A stretch of 64,000 bases of DNA. Source: Mytilus trossulus. Lineage: Eukaryota > Mollusca > Bivalvia > Mytilida > Mytilidae. Where the stretch lies: NCBI RefSeq assembly GCF_036588685.1, contig NC_086377.1:69632283-69696282 (forward strand), in the 5' to 3' direction. The position numbers and the translations under genes were made by a program. Below the pieces are notes generated by a model. It ran no database searches and was not told the origin of the DNA. It was given only the letters and a program-made list of their open reading frames with translations. Of this stretch, positions 10,248-21,562 are shown one piece after another (the first letter of the stretch is position 1; each line of letters starts with the position of its first letter).

Positions 10248-11695
10248 CACTACAAACCATTAAAGTCTGAAATGGCCTATATCTGTACTGGACTGTATTG
10301 ATTTTTACTCGACCAGTCTGAATTGGTCTGACTTTTACTTGACATTGCTCGACCCCCAGTCTGAACCATACTCAACTGTACTGAATCGTACTTGACTCTT
10401 CTTTTTGCCGTTGAAAATAGTCTGAAACATTACTCGACCAGTCTGAAACAGTCTTAACCCTTTCTCGACCTGTACTCGACTAGTCTGAACCATACTAGAC
10501 CAAATAACCTTTAATTTTTAACTGTTAAAAAACATTTCTTTTTTGACTGACATATACATCATATGACATATACATCAGCAGCAATTAAAATTTATAAATT
10601 GTTTAACCTTTTATTAGAAATATATCTTTTATTACATTTAGGATAAAAAAAAATATATTATATATAATTCATATCAAAAAGGGATAAAATTCAATCAATA
10701 AATAAAATTGTTCCTCTGATTAGTGGTGAAATATTATAAGGATAGCTTCTGCTTGGGGCAAACTCATAAATAAGATCACACCTGGTCAGAAGTATTAAAT
10801 TCTAATTAACATTTATTCAAAATTGCAACATCCTGTTTAACAAGGCCTTCCGAATATACTAGATAAGTAATCTACGAGTTTTAGAAAATACATGTAGGAC
10901 TTTCTTTTAACCTGTAAAACACACATGTACTGAGATAATTAGACCATATTATAGTGCTTTATGTATGCCATGTCTTTAATTTGACAAAACGTTCTTCAAT
11001 TAATTGAAATAATGTTTAATGCTACTTGGTTAGAAAGGATTGCTATGGAAATTCTATTATCATGATTATTTTAAATTCTTTGTTTAAAAAAACATATCTT
11101 TTTTTATAAGTTGTGTTATATGCAATTATATACTACTTGATATATATACACAAGTCCAATTGCCATACAGTACTTCCGAATTATTCATAAAATTTAGAAA
11201 AAAATGAAAACTATTGTTTATTATTGTGAAATTCTTATTTTAATACTATATTGAGTACATTGTAGTTTCAAGTTCTTGTTTAAATTTAATTTTTCTTAAA
11301 GAATATTTCCTTAGTCGATAAAAGAGGGACGAAAGACACCAAAGGGACAGTCAAACTCGTAAATCTAAAACAAACTGACAACGCCATGGCTAAAAATAAA
11401 TAAGACAAACAGAAAAACAATAGTACACATGAAACAACATAGAAAATTAAAGAATAAACAACACGAACCCCACCAAAACCTAGGGGTGATCTCAGGTGCT
11501 CCGGAAGGGTAAGCAGATCCTGCTCCACATGCGGCACCTGTCGTGTTTATAGATACAAATAATAGGTCTAGGTTGGTCAACACTTAGTCGAGTATGGTTC
11601 AGACTAGGTCGAGTACGGTTTCAGACTGGTCGAGTAAAAATCAGTACAGTCGAGTACAGATATAGGCCATTTCAGACTTTTACTGGTTTGTAGTG
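10248..11695. mobile_element. CACTA-type (CMC/EnSpm-like) non-autonomous transposon
   Basis: Both ends begin CACTACAAACCA and continue as long TIRs ('gtctgaaatggcctatat'). The flanks are the 3-bp duplication TTA (10245-10247, 11696-11698). The subterminal regions are full of repeats of 'tactcgaccagtctgaa' and its complement (10262-10508 and 11575-11660). CACTA termini, a 3-bp TSD and subterminal repeats together match the CMC/EnSpm superfamily. No transposase is present, and the interior is occupied by an R5 copy and AT-rich DNA. Confidence 0.75.
11323..11545 (+). repeat. R5 repeat nested in the CACTA-type element
   Basis: Close match to 3207-3430 over its length. The open frames read through it on minus are also present in the other copy, so they reflect repeat conservation, not a gene. 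Confidence 0.75.
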
Positions 11696-11795
11696 TTAGG
11701 GTCCTCAATTGTGTACCAAAAAATATTTTAGTATAACTTTCATGTAATATATTAAAATAAAATGGTGTAAGATTGCCAATGAGAATAGTTATCAA

Positions 11796-12085
11796 AAGTA
11801 CCAGGATAATAATTTTATACGCCAGACGCGCGTTTCGTCTACTTAAGACTCATCAGTGACGCTCAGATCAAAATAGTTAAAAAGTCAAAACAAATACAAA
11901 GTTGAGGAGCATTGAGGACCCAAAATTCCAAAAAGTTGTGCCAAATACGGCTAAGGTAATCTACTCCTGGGGTAAGAAAAATCGTTAGTTTTTCGAAAAA
12001 TTCAAAGTTTTGTAAACAGAAAATGTATATAAAAGACAATATAATTGATATTCATGTCAACACCGAAGTGCTGACTACTCCAGAG
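11796..12085 (+). repeat. R2 dispersed repeat (short hairpin near its start)
   Basis: It contains 'acgccagacgcgcgtttcgt' and 'agactcatcagtgacgctca'. The small inverted repeat AGACG...CGTCT lies in this head. Other copies are at 23808-23955 and 43861-44065, with a 5' fragment at 44205-44250. A diverged relative (R2b) occurs at 58735-58925 and 63780-63960. Confidence 0.7.
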
Positions 12086-12259
12086 ACAAAATGACGAGGA
12101 TCTAAAAATATGTCACCGTATGGCAAATTATAAAGTTTCCATGTATATATACGTCTATTAAATTGGAATAATTTATATGTGTCTACTTTAGTGTCATATT
12201 TGTCAAAATTTACTGTCCCAAGTTACAGCACATCTCAAATCAGGAATAGTATGTCCATA

Positions 12260-13043
12260 GTTGTCCTTGACGATATATGTCAGATTTGCTCTAAATGCTT
12301 TGGTTTTTGAGTTATAAGCCAAAAACTGCATGTTACCCCTATGTTCTATTTTTAGCCATGGCGGCCATCTTGGATGGTTGACCGGGTAAAAAACACAAAC
12401 TTTAAACTAGATATATCACTGATTATTGTGGCCAAGTTTGGATTAATTTGGCCTGGTAGTTTCACAGGAGAAGATTATTGTAAAAGATCATGGATATTTA
12501 CGAAAAATGGTTAAAAATTGACTGTAAAGGGCAATAACTCCTAAAGGGGTCAACTGACCATTTTGGTCTTGTTGACTTATTTGTAAATATTACTTTGCTG
12601 AACATTATTGCTGTTTACAGTTTATCTCCATCTATAATAATATTCAAGATAATAACCAAAAACAGTAAAATTTCCTTAAAATAACCAATTTAGGGGCAGC
12701 AACCCAACAATGGGTTGTCTGATTCATCTGAAAATTTCAGGGCAGATAGATCTTGACCTGATCAACAATTTTACCTCATGTCAGATTTGCTCTAAATGCT
12801 TTGGTTTTTGAGTTGTAAGCCAAAAACTGCATTTTACCCCTATGTTCTATTTTTAGCCATGGCGGCCATCTTTGATGGTTGACCGGGTCAAAAAACACAA
12901 ACTTTAATCTAGATACATCAATGATGATTGTGGCCAAGTTTGGTTCAATTTGGCCTAGTAGAAGATTTATGTAAAAGTTAACGCCGGACGACGGACGCCA
13001 AGAAATGAGAAAAGCTCACTTGGCCCTTCGGGCCCGATGAGCT
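12260..13043 (+). repeat. R1 dispersed repeat, long copy with internal duplication
   Basis: The segment 'gatttgctctaaatgctttg' through 'ccatggcggccatctt' is present twice (about 12280-12480 and 12783-12950). The 3' end at 13014-13040 is the conserved GGCCC-TTC-GGGCC hairpin. Coding frames are absent. Confidence 0.75.
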
Positions 13044-13380
13044 AAAAACCAATGCAATTTACATATATCTTTGCTAGTACAGCATCCTTCTCCTTTATTC
13101 CATACAAAACGGAAAATGTTGTTTGTATGTCACATACGAAATTGTCATTGCACACGTCATTGTTTTAATTTTATAATTTTAATTGTACATTTACTCAGTA
13201 TTATTTAAATAAATGAATCAACATGACAGCATTTTCCCTTATTTTCAAGGCAGCAAATATTTTTTTCTGCAGACTATTCCAGGACAAAATGTGGAAAATA
13301 TGTTCATAAAAGTAAACTTATATGATAACTTCAACAAAAAATTCTTTCACATAACAGAAGTTTTTTTGGTTTTGTTCAAG

Positions 13381-13815
13381 TGATGGTCACTGTTATGGGT
13401 TTGGCATGACCAATGCAGAAGGCAGAAAAGATCCCGCAGCTTCCCTTTACTCTCATTTGGTGCATCCACCAACAAATATCTTCTACGATTTTGAATGTAA
13501 TCTACAGGAGTATTGCCTAAACAGAGAAAGTGGCTACTACCGATATGTTCGTTTCTTCCATGATATTTTCCATTGGTATTCTCATAAATGATCATGTGCC
13601 TACAATTCTTCAAAAATACAAGGATTCGACACAATAAACTCTGAAATATGTGAACAATTCAATAGCTTTATCCAGTGTATAAAGTCCTCAGTACGGCAAA
13701 TGACCCAGGAACATTTTTGTTTTTATCTAGGTTTTTTTTTCATGAATGGAATGAGAGAAAAAGGGAAAAATATCAGAAACGAATTGCAGTGGCAGTTGCT
13801 AGAGCTCCATAACTA
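13381..13815 (+). pseudogene. KDZ-type (Kyakuja-Dileera-Zisupton) transposase fragment
   Basis: The segment begins after a good acceptor ('gttttgttcaag') with SDGHCYGFGMTNAEGRKD. It continues through FYDFECNLQEYCLNRE, the FFHDIFHW...HK histidine-rich block and NSEICEQFNSFIQCIKSS. This series of motifs is typical of KDZ transposases, whose core has a YDF/His-rich block and an NSE..EQ helix. An in-frame TGA at 13589-13591 falls where a Cys codon is expected, and the reading shifts frame in a T-run near 13736 before ...EWNERKREKYQKRIAVAVARAP. Only this C-terminal piece is present, with no upstream Cys clusters and no TIRs. It is a dead fragment; family assignment is from memory of motif order. 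Confidence 0.65.
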
Positions 13816-14002
13816 CAAACAATATCCATTTTAGTCTTCAAAATGTAATACCAATTAATGTAAAAAGTCCTTTTATAACATTTTGTCATACATTTTTTTA
13901 TTAAGTGTCCTTAAATTGATTGATTGATTGTCCTTAGTATTATAATTATAACTGTTATAACTATTTAAATTTATAAATCTCTGTTTATTATAAGTCAATA
14001 AT

Positions 14003-14310
14003 GTAAAATGCGTTTTATAAGCACACCGATTTTTTCAAACACTTTCCTCGTCAACGTAATATTGAATCAAACTCTTAACGGTGGTAACTGTGTAAAATAA
14101 AGCGCTTCATTGATGAAATTTATTTTGAGTAGCGGAAATGAAAGTCTGTGATATTATTAGTAAACTGCGTTTTATAAGCACACCGATTTTTTCAAAACAC
14201 TTTCCTCGTCAACGTAATATTGAATCAAACACTAAACGGTTGTAACTGTGCAAAATAAATCGCTTCAATAATGAAATTTATTTTGAGAAGCGGAACGGAA
14301 GTTCTTGTTT
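14003..14310 (+). repeat. 157-bp direct tandem duplication
   Basis: 'gcgttttataagcacaccga' at 14010 and again at 14167 marks a period of 157 bp. The two copies remain similar through 'gaaatttattttgag' and a few substitutions separate them. It lies directly upstream of the ORF starting near 14383, so it could be a duplicated promoter region. Confidence 0.75.
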
Positions 14311-14382
14311 GAATTTCTGCGCGCCATCTTTGAAAATTTTCATCGCACCAAAGAAAACACTGTCTACGATAAACTCAATCGC

Positions 14383-14795
14383 AATGGATTTCATTTCAAA
14401 AGATCAGGTTTTTGAAATGGCAAAATCGTCTAAAATGTCAGTAGCAGCTAACGGTGTTTTCTTCTTAGTGTTTTGGGAAGATAACCGATTTGGTGTGGTT
14501 GCCAAAAAACGACCTCGTAAACAAAGCTGTGTCGGAGCTCACGGAGAAAGTTTACGGCCAGAAATGTGAGGCCATGTATGACACAGATAGATATCATGTG
14601 ACTGGTATTTCGAGGTATATTCCAAATAACTCACCTGTGCTAGTGTATTTATATTTTAGTGGGGGTAGTGGATGGGCTAGGATTTTGGAAATGTTCGTTA
14701 ATCTTTTCTCAGAACCAGAGAAATCTGTTATCATGATGCAGAGGTGGATCAAGAAATTTTCAATAGAGGGGCCTGCTCCAGTCTTGTCCAAATAA
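14383..14795 (+). CDS. Hypothetical ORF, apparently frameshifted
   Basis: Frame 1 opens at ATG 14383 (MDFISKDQVFEMAKSSKM...) after a GC-richer leader and closes at TGA 14569. A second, overlapping frame is open from just after TAG 14466-14468 to TAA 14793-14795 and reads ...LVWLPKNDLVNKAVSELTEK... to ...WIKKFSIEGPAPVLSK. The two frames overlap at about 14470-14569. The second looks the more protein-like, with aromatic and Gly-rich mid-section (YLYFSGGSGWARIL). No domain was recognised. It could be one gene with an indel or an exon end. The KDZ relic lies 570 bp upstream, but no link can be shown. Confidence 0.35.
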
Positions 14796-14799
14796 TTTT

Positions 14800-15569
14800 G
14801 ATGTCTTTAAAGGCCATTATATTTTTACTTTGACACTATCACAGGAATGTTAAGGTATCATGCAGAACTGTCCGTTCGCAACCAAAACACTTTTGCACCC
14901 TACAAGTTGGCACCATGTGTCTCACTTTAGTTTGTGATAAAGACTTCAAATATACCGATAGAAATACGCTAAACCAATAACAATTTGGCGTGAACATGAA
15001 CTTGAACTGCGAACAGACTGCGTGCGAAAGTGTAAGGAGCTAGGCGAACATGATTGGGCACAAACAGACCAGGACACGCAGGAAGGCATCAAAGCAAAAG
15101 TTTAAAATGGCCTTCCAATATATGTACATGTTTACAACCTTGGATAGGCACTTTAACATATTCATTATCATATTAATTATCAATTGCTTTTTTGACTATG
15201 GTTGGCTTCTTTTTTAAAGTGAGTTTTATTCTGTACTCAATTTCATTCCCCATTTTTAAATATTTACATTTTGTATTTCTAGTCCAAAGAGAGAAACAAG
15301 GTCAACAGAATATAGATATGGCTTCAAGAAAGAAAGAAAGAAGATAAAGGAGATCGAAATGTTGATTCTGCTCCACCAAAAAAGAAATCAAAAGAAGGTT
15401 GGGGCTTTTCTTTTTGTAATTTTACCCATCTGATTTACCAGTGTACACTTTTGAAGAAATCTGTAACTTCCTGATTATTATATTCAAGTGAAATTAAACG
15501 TACAGGTAATGTTAAAATATGTCATTATGGAAATTAGCTACTCAGTTTCAAAATAACAAGCTTTTCTTA
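14800..15569. other. Intergenic around the 15.3 kb exon candidate
   Basis: Apart from the exon candidate at 15283-15400, no repeat family or gene is recognised. The stretch is AT-rich with scattered short frames. Confidence 0.3.
15283..15400 (+). CDS. Possible basic exon with nuclear-signal-like motif
   Basis: It follows the acceptor 'tttgtatttctag'. The first part reads PKRETRSTEYRYGFKKERKK. A 1-nt shift then continues as EDKGDRNVDSAPPKKKSKEG, where PPKKKSK resembles a nuclear localisation signal. Low complexity and the required frame change make this uncertain. It might belong to the ORF pair 500 bp upstream. Confidence 0.25.
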
Positions 15570-15838
15570 ACATTAACTTCATCAAAAACTACCTTGACCA
15601 AAAACTTTAACCTGAACGTCGCACTATCATTTATGTTCAGTGGACCATGAAATTGGGGTCAAAACTATAATTTGGCAATAATATTAAAAAAAAATCATAT
15701 CATAGGGAACATGTGTACTAATTTTCAAGTTGATTGGACTTCAACTTCTTCAAAAACTATCTTGACCAAAAACTTTAACCTGAAACGAACAAACGAACAG
15801 AGGCACAATGCCCCTCTACTATCGTAGGTGGGGCATAA
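15570..15838 (-). repeat. R7 dispersed repeat, reverse copy
   Basis: It contains 'cttgaccaaaaactttaacc' twice (about 15595 and 15760) and ends 'gtaggtggggcataaa'. A forward relative lies at 55655-56060 ('tttttggtcaaggtagtttt'). No coding. Confidence 0.65.
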
Positions 15839-16456
15839 AAAAACAAGTGAATGCCAAATGTGGGGGTAGAATAAAGAAAATATATCAGTATATTTCTATT
15901 GATATTATAAGCTGATTGAATTTTGAACTTTTGAAAATAAAAGGTGTTCTTAAAAATCTCCATTTTCAAAGCCAAAACGGGCATCTGTGAGATACGTTCA
16001 GGGACGGGTACGCCACTACACTAGTCTAACTGAACATCACAATGTACGGGGGCCTGCTCCTGTTACAAATATATACGACATTTTTTAATCATATACCTGT
16101 GTGCTATATCAAGTGATCATTGGAAGTAAAATCGGTTAGTATTTGTTCATTTTGTACTTGTTATGTATTGTTACGTCAACTCTTAAGCCCCCGCTATTAA
16201 ATATTCATGTTTTTTTTTTTATAGATGTTAAGATGTACTAGCTGACCATATTGATTTGCGAAAAATACCAATCTTGAGAATGAATTTTCCCTCGCCTTAT
16301 GGCTCGTGATATTAAACAATACCAGGGAGTAGAACTAAGGCTGTAGTTATTGAATATCAGCACTTTTCTTATTTAATAAATAAGTACATTCTCATGAAAA
16401 CAGTTCAACATTGGACCAAAACCAGTTCAGATGAATAGGGGCGAAGAATTTTTCTA
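15839..16456. other. Intergenic, nothing recognised
   Basis: AT-rich sequence with no coding block, splice-bounded exon or local repeat copy. Confidence 0.35.
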
Positions 16457-16873
16457 GATTGATTGATTGTTGGTTGCTTTGCGTCCAGTGGCAAATATTT
16501 CATGCATATTCAGGATGAGAACACAATACATACAATAGGTAGGTTGATACAATAGAGGCCATCTGGGATGATGGGCGGGGAAATTTGGACTGACACTGGA
16601 AAATTAGGGTATCTTGGAGAGGGACAGACATTTAACCTTGCAACAGGCCACATACGGACCCCTCAAAAGAGTTGTTGCAAGGGTTCTTAATGTGCAAAGA
16701 ACGTGGCACTCTCTTTTTAACGAGGCATCGGATTTAACGTCCCCCTTCTGACCGGACGTGACTGCGAACTTGATACATCCCGCACAGCTAAACGGACGCC
16801 CCACTTCAGCAAACGTTTTACTGCCGGTCTGGAGAAGACAAAGTGACCATAGTTCTATACCCCAGTCACTCTT
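16457..16873 (-). repeat. R3 SINE-like element, near full length
   Basis: The element's head is 'caagggtgactggggtatag' and its 3' end is 'ggacgttaagcaaccaac' followed by an (AATC)n tail, so this copy lies on minus with the tail at 16457-16470. Copies occur at 23354-23780, 48832-50034, 53016-53436 and 29545-34807 (both of the last interrupted or inserted), with fragments at 19038-19104, 22213-22255 and 62666-62878. The tail type and the 14-bp duplication at 53.0 kb point to LINE-dependent retroposition. Open frames inside it recur in every copy and are not genes. Confidence 0.75.
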
Positions 16874-17899
16874 AATTTTTTTTAGAAAATAAAGGGATAT
16901 TTAGTAATTGTACATTCGACAAAATCACAGAAAATTGAAGTACCTAGTCAAGTTCTCAAACAAAGTGTACAGATGTTCTTAAAAACATTAGGTCAGAACA
17001 GATAAAAGCCAACAGTTAGATTGAAACCATGATTAAAAGGATTCACGCGCTTTATGAATGAGATGAGTTTAAATTTCCTAGAAAATCCATAACATCTCGT
17101 TTGATATATTAGCAATATTTGGACTCGGACAGGGAGTTGTACATCTTGTATTATACCCATTTTTTATGGAATAGGATACAGTTTTCTTTTCATTGCGTAT
17201 GACAAAGAGGTGTATCCTTTACACAAATCTATGATGAGTTCATTTGTAATCATACACAATTTTATGTTCATGGTTTCAATGTTAAATGTTTCTAGTTTGA
17301 GGTGTCGTTTACACGGTCAGTTTTATCTTGATCAGAAAGCAATTCAATACCATCCAACCCTTTCTTTGTTCATACATTTTTTATTCTGTTTTCAGTTTAC
17401 GTTTTCTAGTATGCACCCTGATCTAAAGCTTTTTAAAATAGAAAATAAACCTTAATCATTTTTGATTGATTTGGTTAATAATTTATATATGTATGCTTGT
17501 TGTTTGTTATATTAGAAATGGACATCAAAGAGTTAAGGCCTGATTGGGCTTAGTAGCATTCTGTAGTACATTCCTGACATACACTCTTGAATGAACTGCT
17601 TCAATTATATATCCATTTTTGCAGTTTATATGTGTATTGTGTTCACATACATGAGAACCATAGGAAACTATATCATGGTGTGAATTCATCCAGTAACAGA
17701 AGCTAACTTGCCGTGTTGTTAGGGAGGCCGGTGACTTAGTAAAGATTTAGAACAAGTTCTAATCTTTCCAAAAATGAATTGTGACTTTGAGCCCTGTGAC
17801 GTTCTGTCCTACATTCGTGTGAGCATCTTTGAATAGTTTGCGTAGTACCACAAACGACAAAACTTTATTACAATAGTATGGGTTTCCCGTTAAACAGAT
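16874..17899. other. Intergenic, nothing recognised
   Basis: AT-rich. An 81-codon open frame at 17210-17455 has no domain, no splice context and unremarkable composition, so it is not called. Confidence 0.35.
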
Positions 17900-18230
17900 A
17901 TAATTATAAACATCCAGATAGAAAAGTCAAGTGAGAAGTAAAAACAAAAAAAATACTGAACTTGAGGAAAATCCAAAATCAAAAGTCCAAAGAAATCAAA
18001 CGAATGGAACTGTCATATTCCTGACTTGGTACAGGCACTTTCTAATGTAGAAAATGGTGGATTGAACCTGGTTAAATAGCTAGCTAATCCTCTCACATGT
18101 ATGACAGTCGCATCAAATGCCATTACATTGTCAACGATGCATGAACAAAACAAACATACTCAAACAGTAAAAATACCAAAAAAAGGGGTACAACAGTCAT
18201 CTTAATATCACTATAAAAACAACAAATGTA
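17900..18230 (+). repeat. R4 tail fragment
   Basis: Contains 'tgaggaaaatccaaaatc', 'ttcctgacttggtacaggc' and 'aacaaaacaaacatactc', shared with 3985-4085, 26740-26839, 37640-37800 (reverse) and 46280-46440. Confidence 0.6.
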
Positions 18231-19037
18231 ACGATGAAGCACAAAAAGGCATACATAAAAATTTAAACATTCTCATTTTACTTTTCTTATACGACTTAAT
18301 TTATCTATGTAAATTCTACCCGTACAGGATAGAAGGTTTTCATTACTGGTGTAGAAATTGCGTTTTGAAATTTGCACAGGTAGACATAAAAATGATTTTG
18401 TCGTATGACGGCATACATAAATATAGTCACGTAAAGTAGATATAACAAAAAACAGACGTAACAGTAAAAGTAATAATAATAAATAAATAATGGTGTGGTT
18501 CAAAGTATGACGGAATATATAAGTACAGTTTCACGCTAAAAGTATATCATAAAAAAAAACCAGACTAAACAGAAAAAGTAGTATTATTGAATATAAAAGT
18601 TTTGTCATTCATAGTATGTCAAGATCCATAAGTAAAAGTCATATCAGTAAATGAAATTATTTTGCCGTTCAAAGTATGATGTATTCATAACCACAGAGTC
18701 ACTTCATTTTTAAGAGATACTTTACACTTTTTCCTGCGACTTTTTTTCCCAGTGATTTTGTGACTTTTTCCCGTTTAACGTAAACGCATATCCCAAACAT
18801 GTTTTGTTGAAGTTAATTATATATTTGGTGCTACCAGCGACTACAGGTAACAACATTTTTGTCGATGGTAATAAGGGTTTTAAATCGTATGTCCTCCTCT
18901 AGCGATTAATATGTAAACTTGTTTCCTTTTGAATGGTAAAGATGAAGTTTTAATTTTTCCATATTATAAATGGGTTTAAAAATATAACTAGTCTACAAAT
19001 AGAAACAATCATCATTCAATCTATCAGTTTGTGAATA
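18231..19037. other. Degenerate short repeats and AT-rich DNA
   Basis: Loose repeats of a 'gtatga..gcatacataa..tagtcac' type unit occur at about 18400-18700. From 18720 on nothing is recognised. Confidence 0.35.
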
Positions 19038-19104
19038 ATTGATTGATTGATTGTTGGTTGCTTTACGTCCAGTGGCAAATATTTCATGCATATTCAGGAC
19101 GAGT
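19038..19104 (-). repeat. R3 SINE 3' end fragment
   Basis: Only the (AATC)n tail and the 'ggacgtaaagcaacc' end with about 50 bp of adjoining body are present, a 5'-truncated copy as expected of retroposed SINEs. Confidence 0.7.
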
Positions 19105-19947
19105 TTGTGAATAAACTAATGCAGTTACTACATTACATTAATTAAGTGTCTAAGAATGTTACATCAGCACACTAATGAGTGTGGTGTTATATAATTAGTG
19201 GTTATATTTTATATATAATTCACGAAATATTTTGCTAAACAAATTAGCTTCATCGGGCGTGTGCATGACCAAAATATCTTTGTAGTTTGTGCGCTACACA
19301 AAATTTGTGTAAAAATTTTATCTTCATATTTTTGCTGTTTATTGTACATATCAGTTATTAAATCTGAACAAATAGTTGTAGATATATAGAATAAAATTGT
19401 TTAACTTGTGGAACTTGTAAGCTGCAGTAAGTTGGCGAAACAGAAACTATATCCAACATCAGATTCGTCTTTTACAAAAAGGAAAAAAAACTGTCCGTTT
19501 ACGAGACACCTCTTAAGAACAGGACCTACTTTTGATAATATCACCTTTCTAATAATTGAGGTAAACCAAAATTGGGGTAAAATTTACTAAAAAAATATAA
19601 TATGTTTAATAAAAATTAATTTTTGTTCAAGTTTAATTCACATACAATTGTCAAGTATGGAGACAACATTCAAGTGGATTCAGCTCTAAATTTCTTTTTG
19701 TTTAAGCTGCAGGTTGATCATCAACATCTTCTACATCATCAATTTCATTAAGATCAGACAAAAAGGCTATATCGCGGAGAGAGCTAATTCGTATATTTTT
19801 ACAATTTAAAGCATATTTTTAAAATAAGACAAAAAGTCCTTCAATATACTAAAATTCTTGACTAAAGCAAATTGAGTATAAACAAATAAAAATCAACAGT
19901 AAAATAACGTGATAAAAATTTGAATCGATTTAAATATAATAACATTT
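19105..19947. other. Intergenic next to the LINE 3' end; possible acidic tail ORF on minus
   Basis: Mostly AT-rich without features. On minus, about 19802-19692, a short open frame reads RISSLRDIAFLSDLNEIDDV then EDVDDQPAA and a stop. It could be a terminal exon or part of the LINE 3' region, but nothing decides. Confidence 0.25.
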
Positions 19948-21562
19948 TTATATTCTATAATAAATTCCAATTTCTTTTAAAAAAGCAACAATATTTGTAA
20001 ATGGAACATTATTAAATAAATCATACATATTATTGACATTGAAATGCTTCTTACGAATATCAGCAAAGTCAATACAAATAATTAAAACATGTTTAATAGT
20101 ATACTTGCAGTTGCAAGGAACACATTGTGGTTCATCTTCATTTATTAAAAGATACTCGTGTGTTATTCTAGTATGACCAATACGACATCTAGTAATAACA
20201 CTCTGGTCTTTTCTGCACATAATATTATTAAAAGATTGCCTAAATTAGGTTTATTATCATCTTTTTTACTCCATTTATTTTTCAATATATTAAAAACATA
20301 TTCTCTAATATTAGATTTAAAATCAGTATATGGTATATCACAGTTAGATAGAGGGTCACCCAGGGCATTCTTTGCCTCAAGGTCTACATCTGTGTTTCCA
20401 AGGATTCCAACATGACTCGGAACCCATAGAAATATTATTTCTTTCAGAAGAATTTTTAAATTCCTCAATACATATAAAATTTTCAGGATTGTTGGGTTTT
20501 TAATTTTAGTATTTCGAATAGCTTGTAAGCATGAAAGTGAATTCGAACATATAATAAATTTGAATTTATCTGAAACAGCAATAAATTTCAAATCCAAAAT
20601 TATTGCTTCTGCTTCAGCAGTAAAGATGGATGCATCAGATGTCAAACGGAGGGTTGCAGCTCTGTCCCTGAAGACAGCAGCAGATGCAACTCTGTCACCA
20701 TCTTTTGATCCATCAGTATAGACAGTTGAAAACTCTAGATAATCGGCTTTAATTTCAGCATAGTGTTGCTGAATTAAAAGAGGATTTGTTTTATTTTTAT
20801 TGTGTTCACGGAGATCAAATGTCATTTTTGGTTTGGGAAGTTCCCATGGAGGACATTTGCAAGTTTTAACCTGAGCAACAGATTTTAAATCAAAAAAAGC
20901 TAATGTGGTTTCAAACGTATACCTAACGGAGACATTTTATTTTCATGTTTTGCTAAAATATCTTCATAAATAGGATTAAAAACACAGCTGTAGGCAGGAT
21001 TATCTGAATAGGCTTTTAGTTTAACAGCATATTGAAGTCCAAGCTTCAAACGTCTGTCAGAGAGTGAGTGCTCATCAGCCTCTACATACAGACTCTCAAC
21101 TGGTGAGGTTTTAAATGCGCCAAGACAGAGACGCAAACCTTGGTGATGCACAGCATCGAGAATCTGTATGTAGGACTTCCTTGCAGAGCCATACACTATA
21201 GAGCCATAATCTAGTTTAGATCTAACAAGAGATCTATATAAATTAAGTAAAATGTTGCGATCAGCACCCCAGTCAGTGCTGCCGACAACTTTTAAAATAT
21301 CTAACGCTTTTAAACATCTCGATTTTAACATTTTGATATGGGGTAGAAAGGTTAACTTTTTATCGAAAATTAACCCAAGAAATTTGGTTTCATCAACCAT
21401 TTTAATTGGGTTGCCGTACAAAGTGAGTTCTAGATCAAGATGCAATTTCCCTTTGTTACAAAAATGCATCCCGACCGTTTTTGACGTGGAAAATTTAAAA
21501 CCATTTTCCGAGGCCCATTTTTCAATTCTTCCAAGACATAATTGTCTTTCTATGTTATTCAT
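19948..21562 (-). pseudogene. 5'-truncated non-LTR retrotransposon: RT C-terminus, RNase H and Cys-His tail
   Basis: Three consecutive minus-strand blocks in three frames make one LINE ORF2. Block 21562-20900 holds the end of the reverse transcriptase (FLGLIFDKKLTFLPHI, RSLVRSKLDYGSIVYGSA). Block 20825-20163 holds an RNase H domain: YTDGSKDG with the first Asp, FTAEAEAI with the Glu, and WVPSHVGILGNTDVDLEAKNA with the last Asp. The usual SDS motif is SNS here, replacing a catalytic Asp by Asn. Block 20220-19948 ends with RIGHTRITHEYLL and a C-x-C...H...C tail. RNase H in ORF2 points to the I/Jockey group of LINEs. Frameshifts near 20900 and 20200, the lost catalytic residue and the missing endonuclease and RT core make it dead. 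Confidence 0.85.

Noticed and set aside
17210..17455. 81-codon ORF on +
   Set aside because: No domain, no splice signals, no copy elsewhere in the window; composition fits chance in AT-rich DNA.
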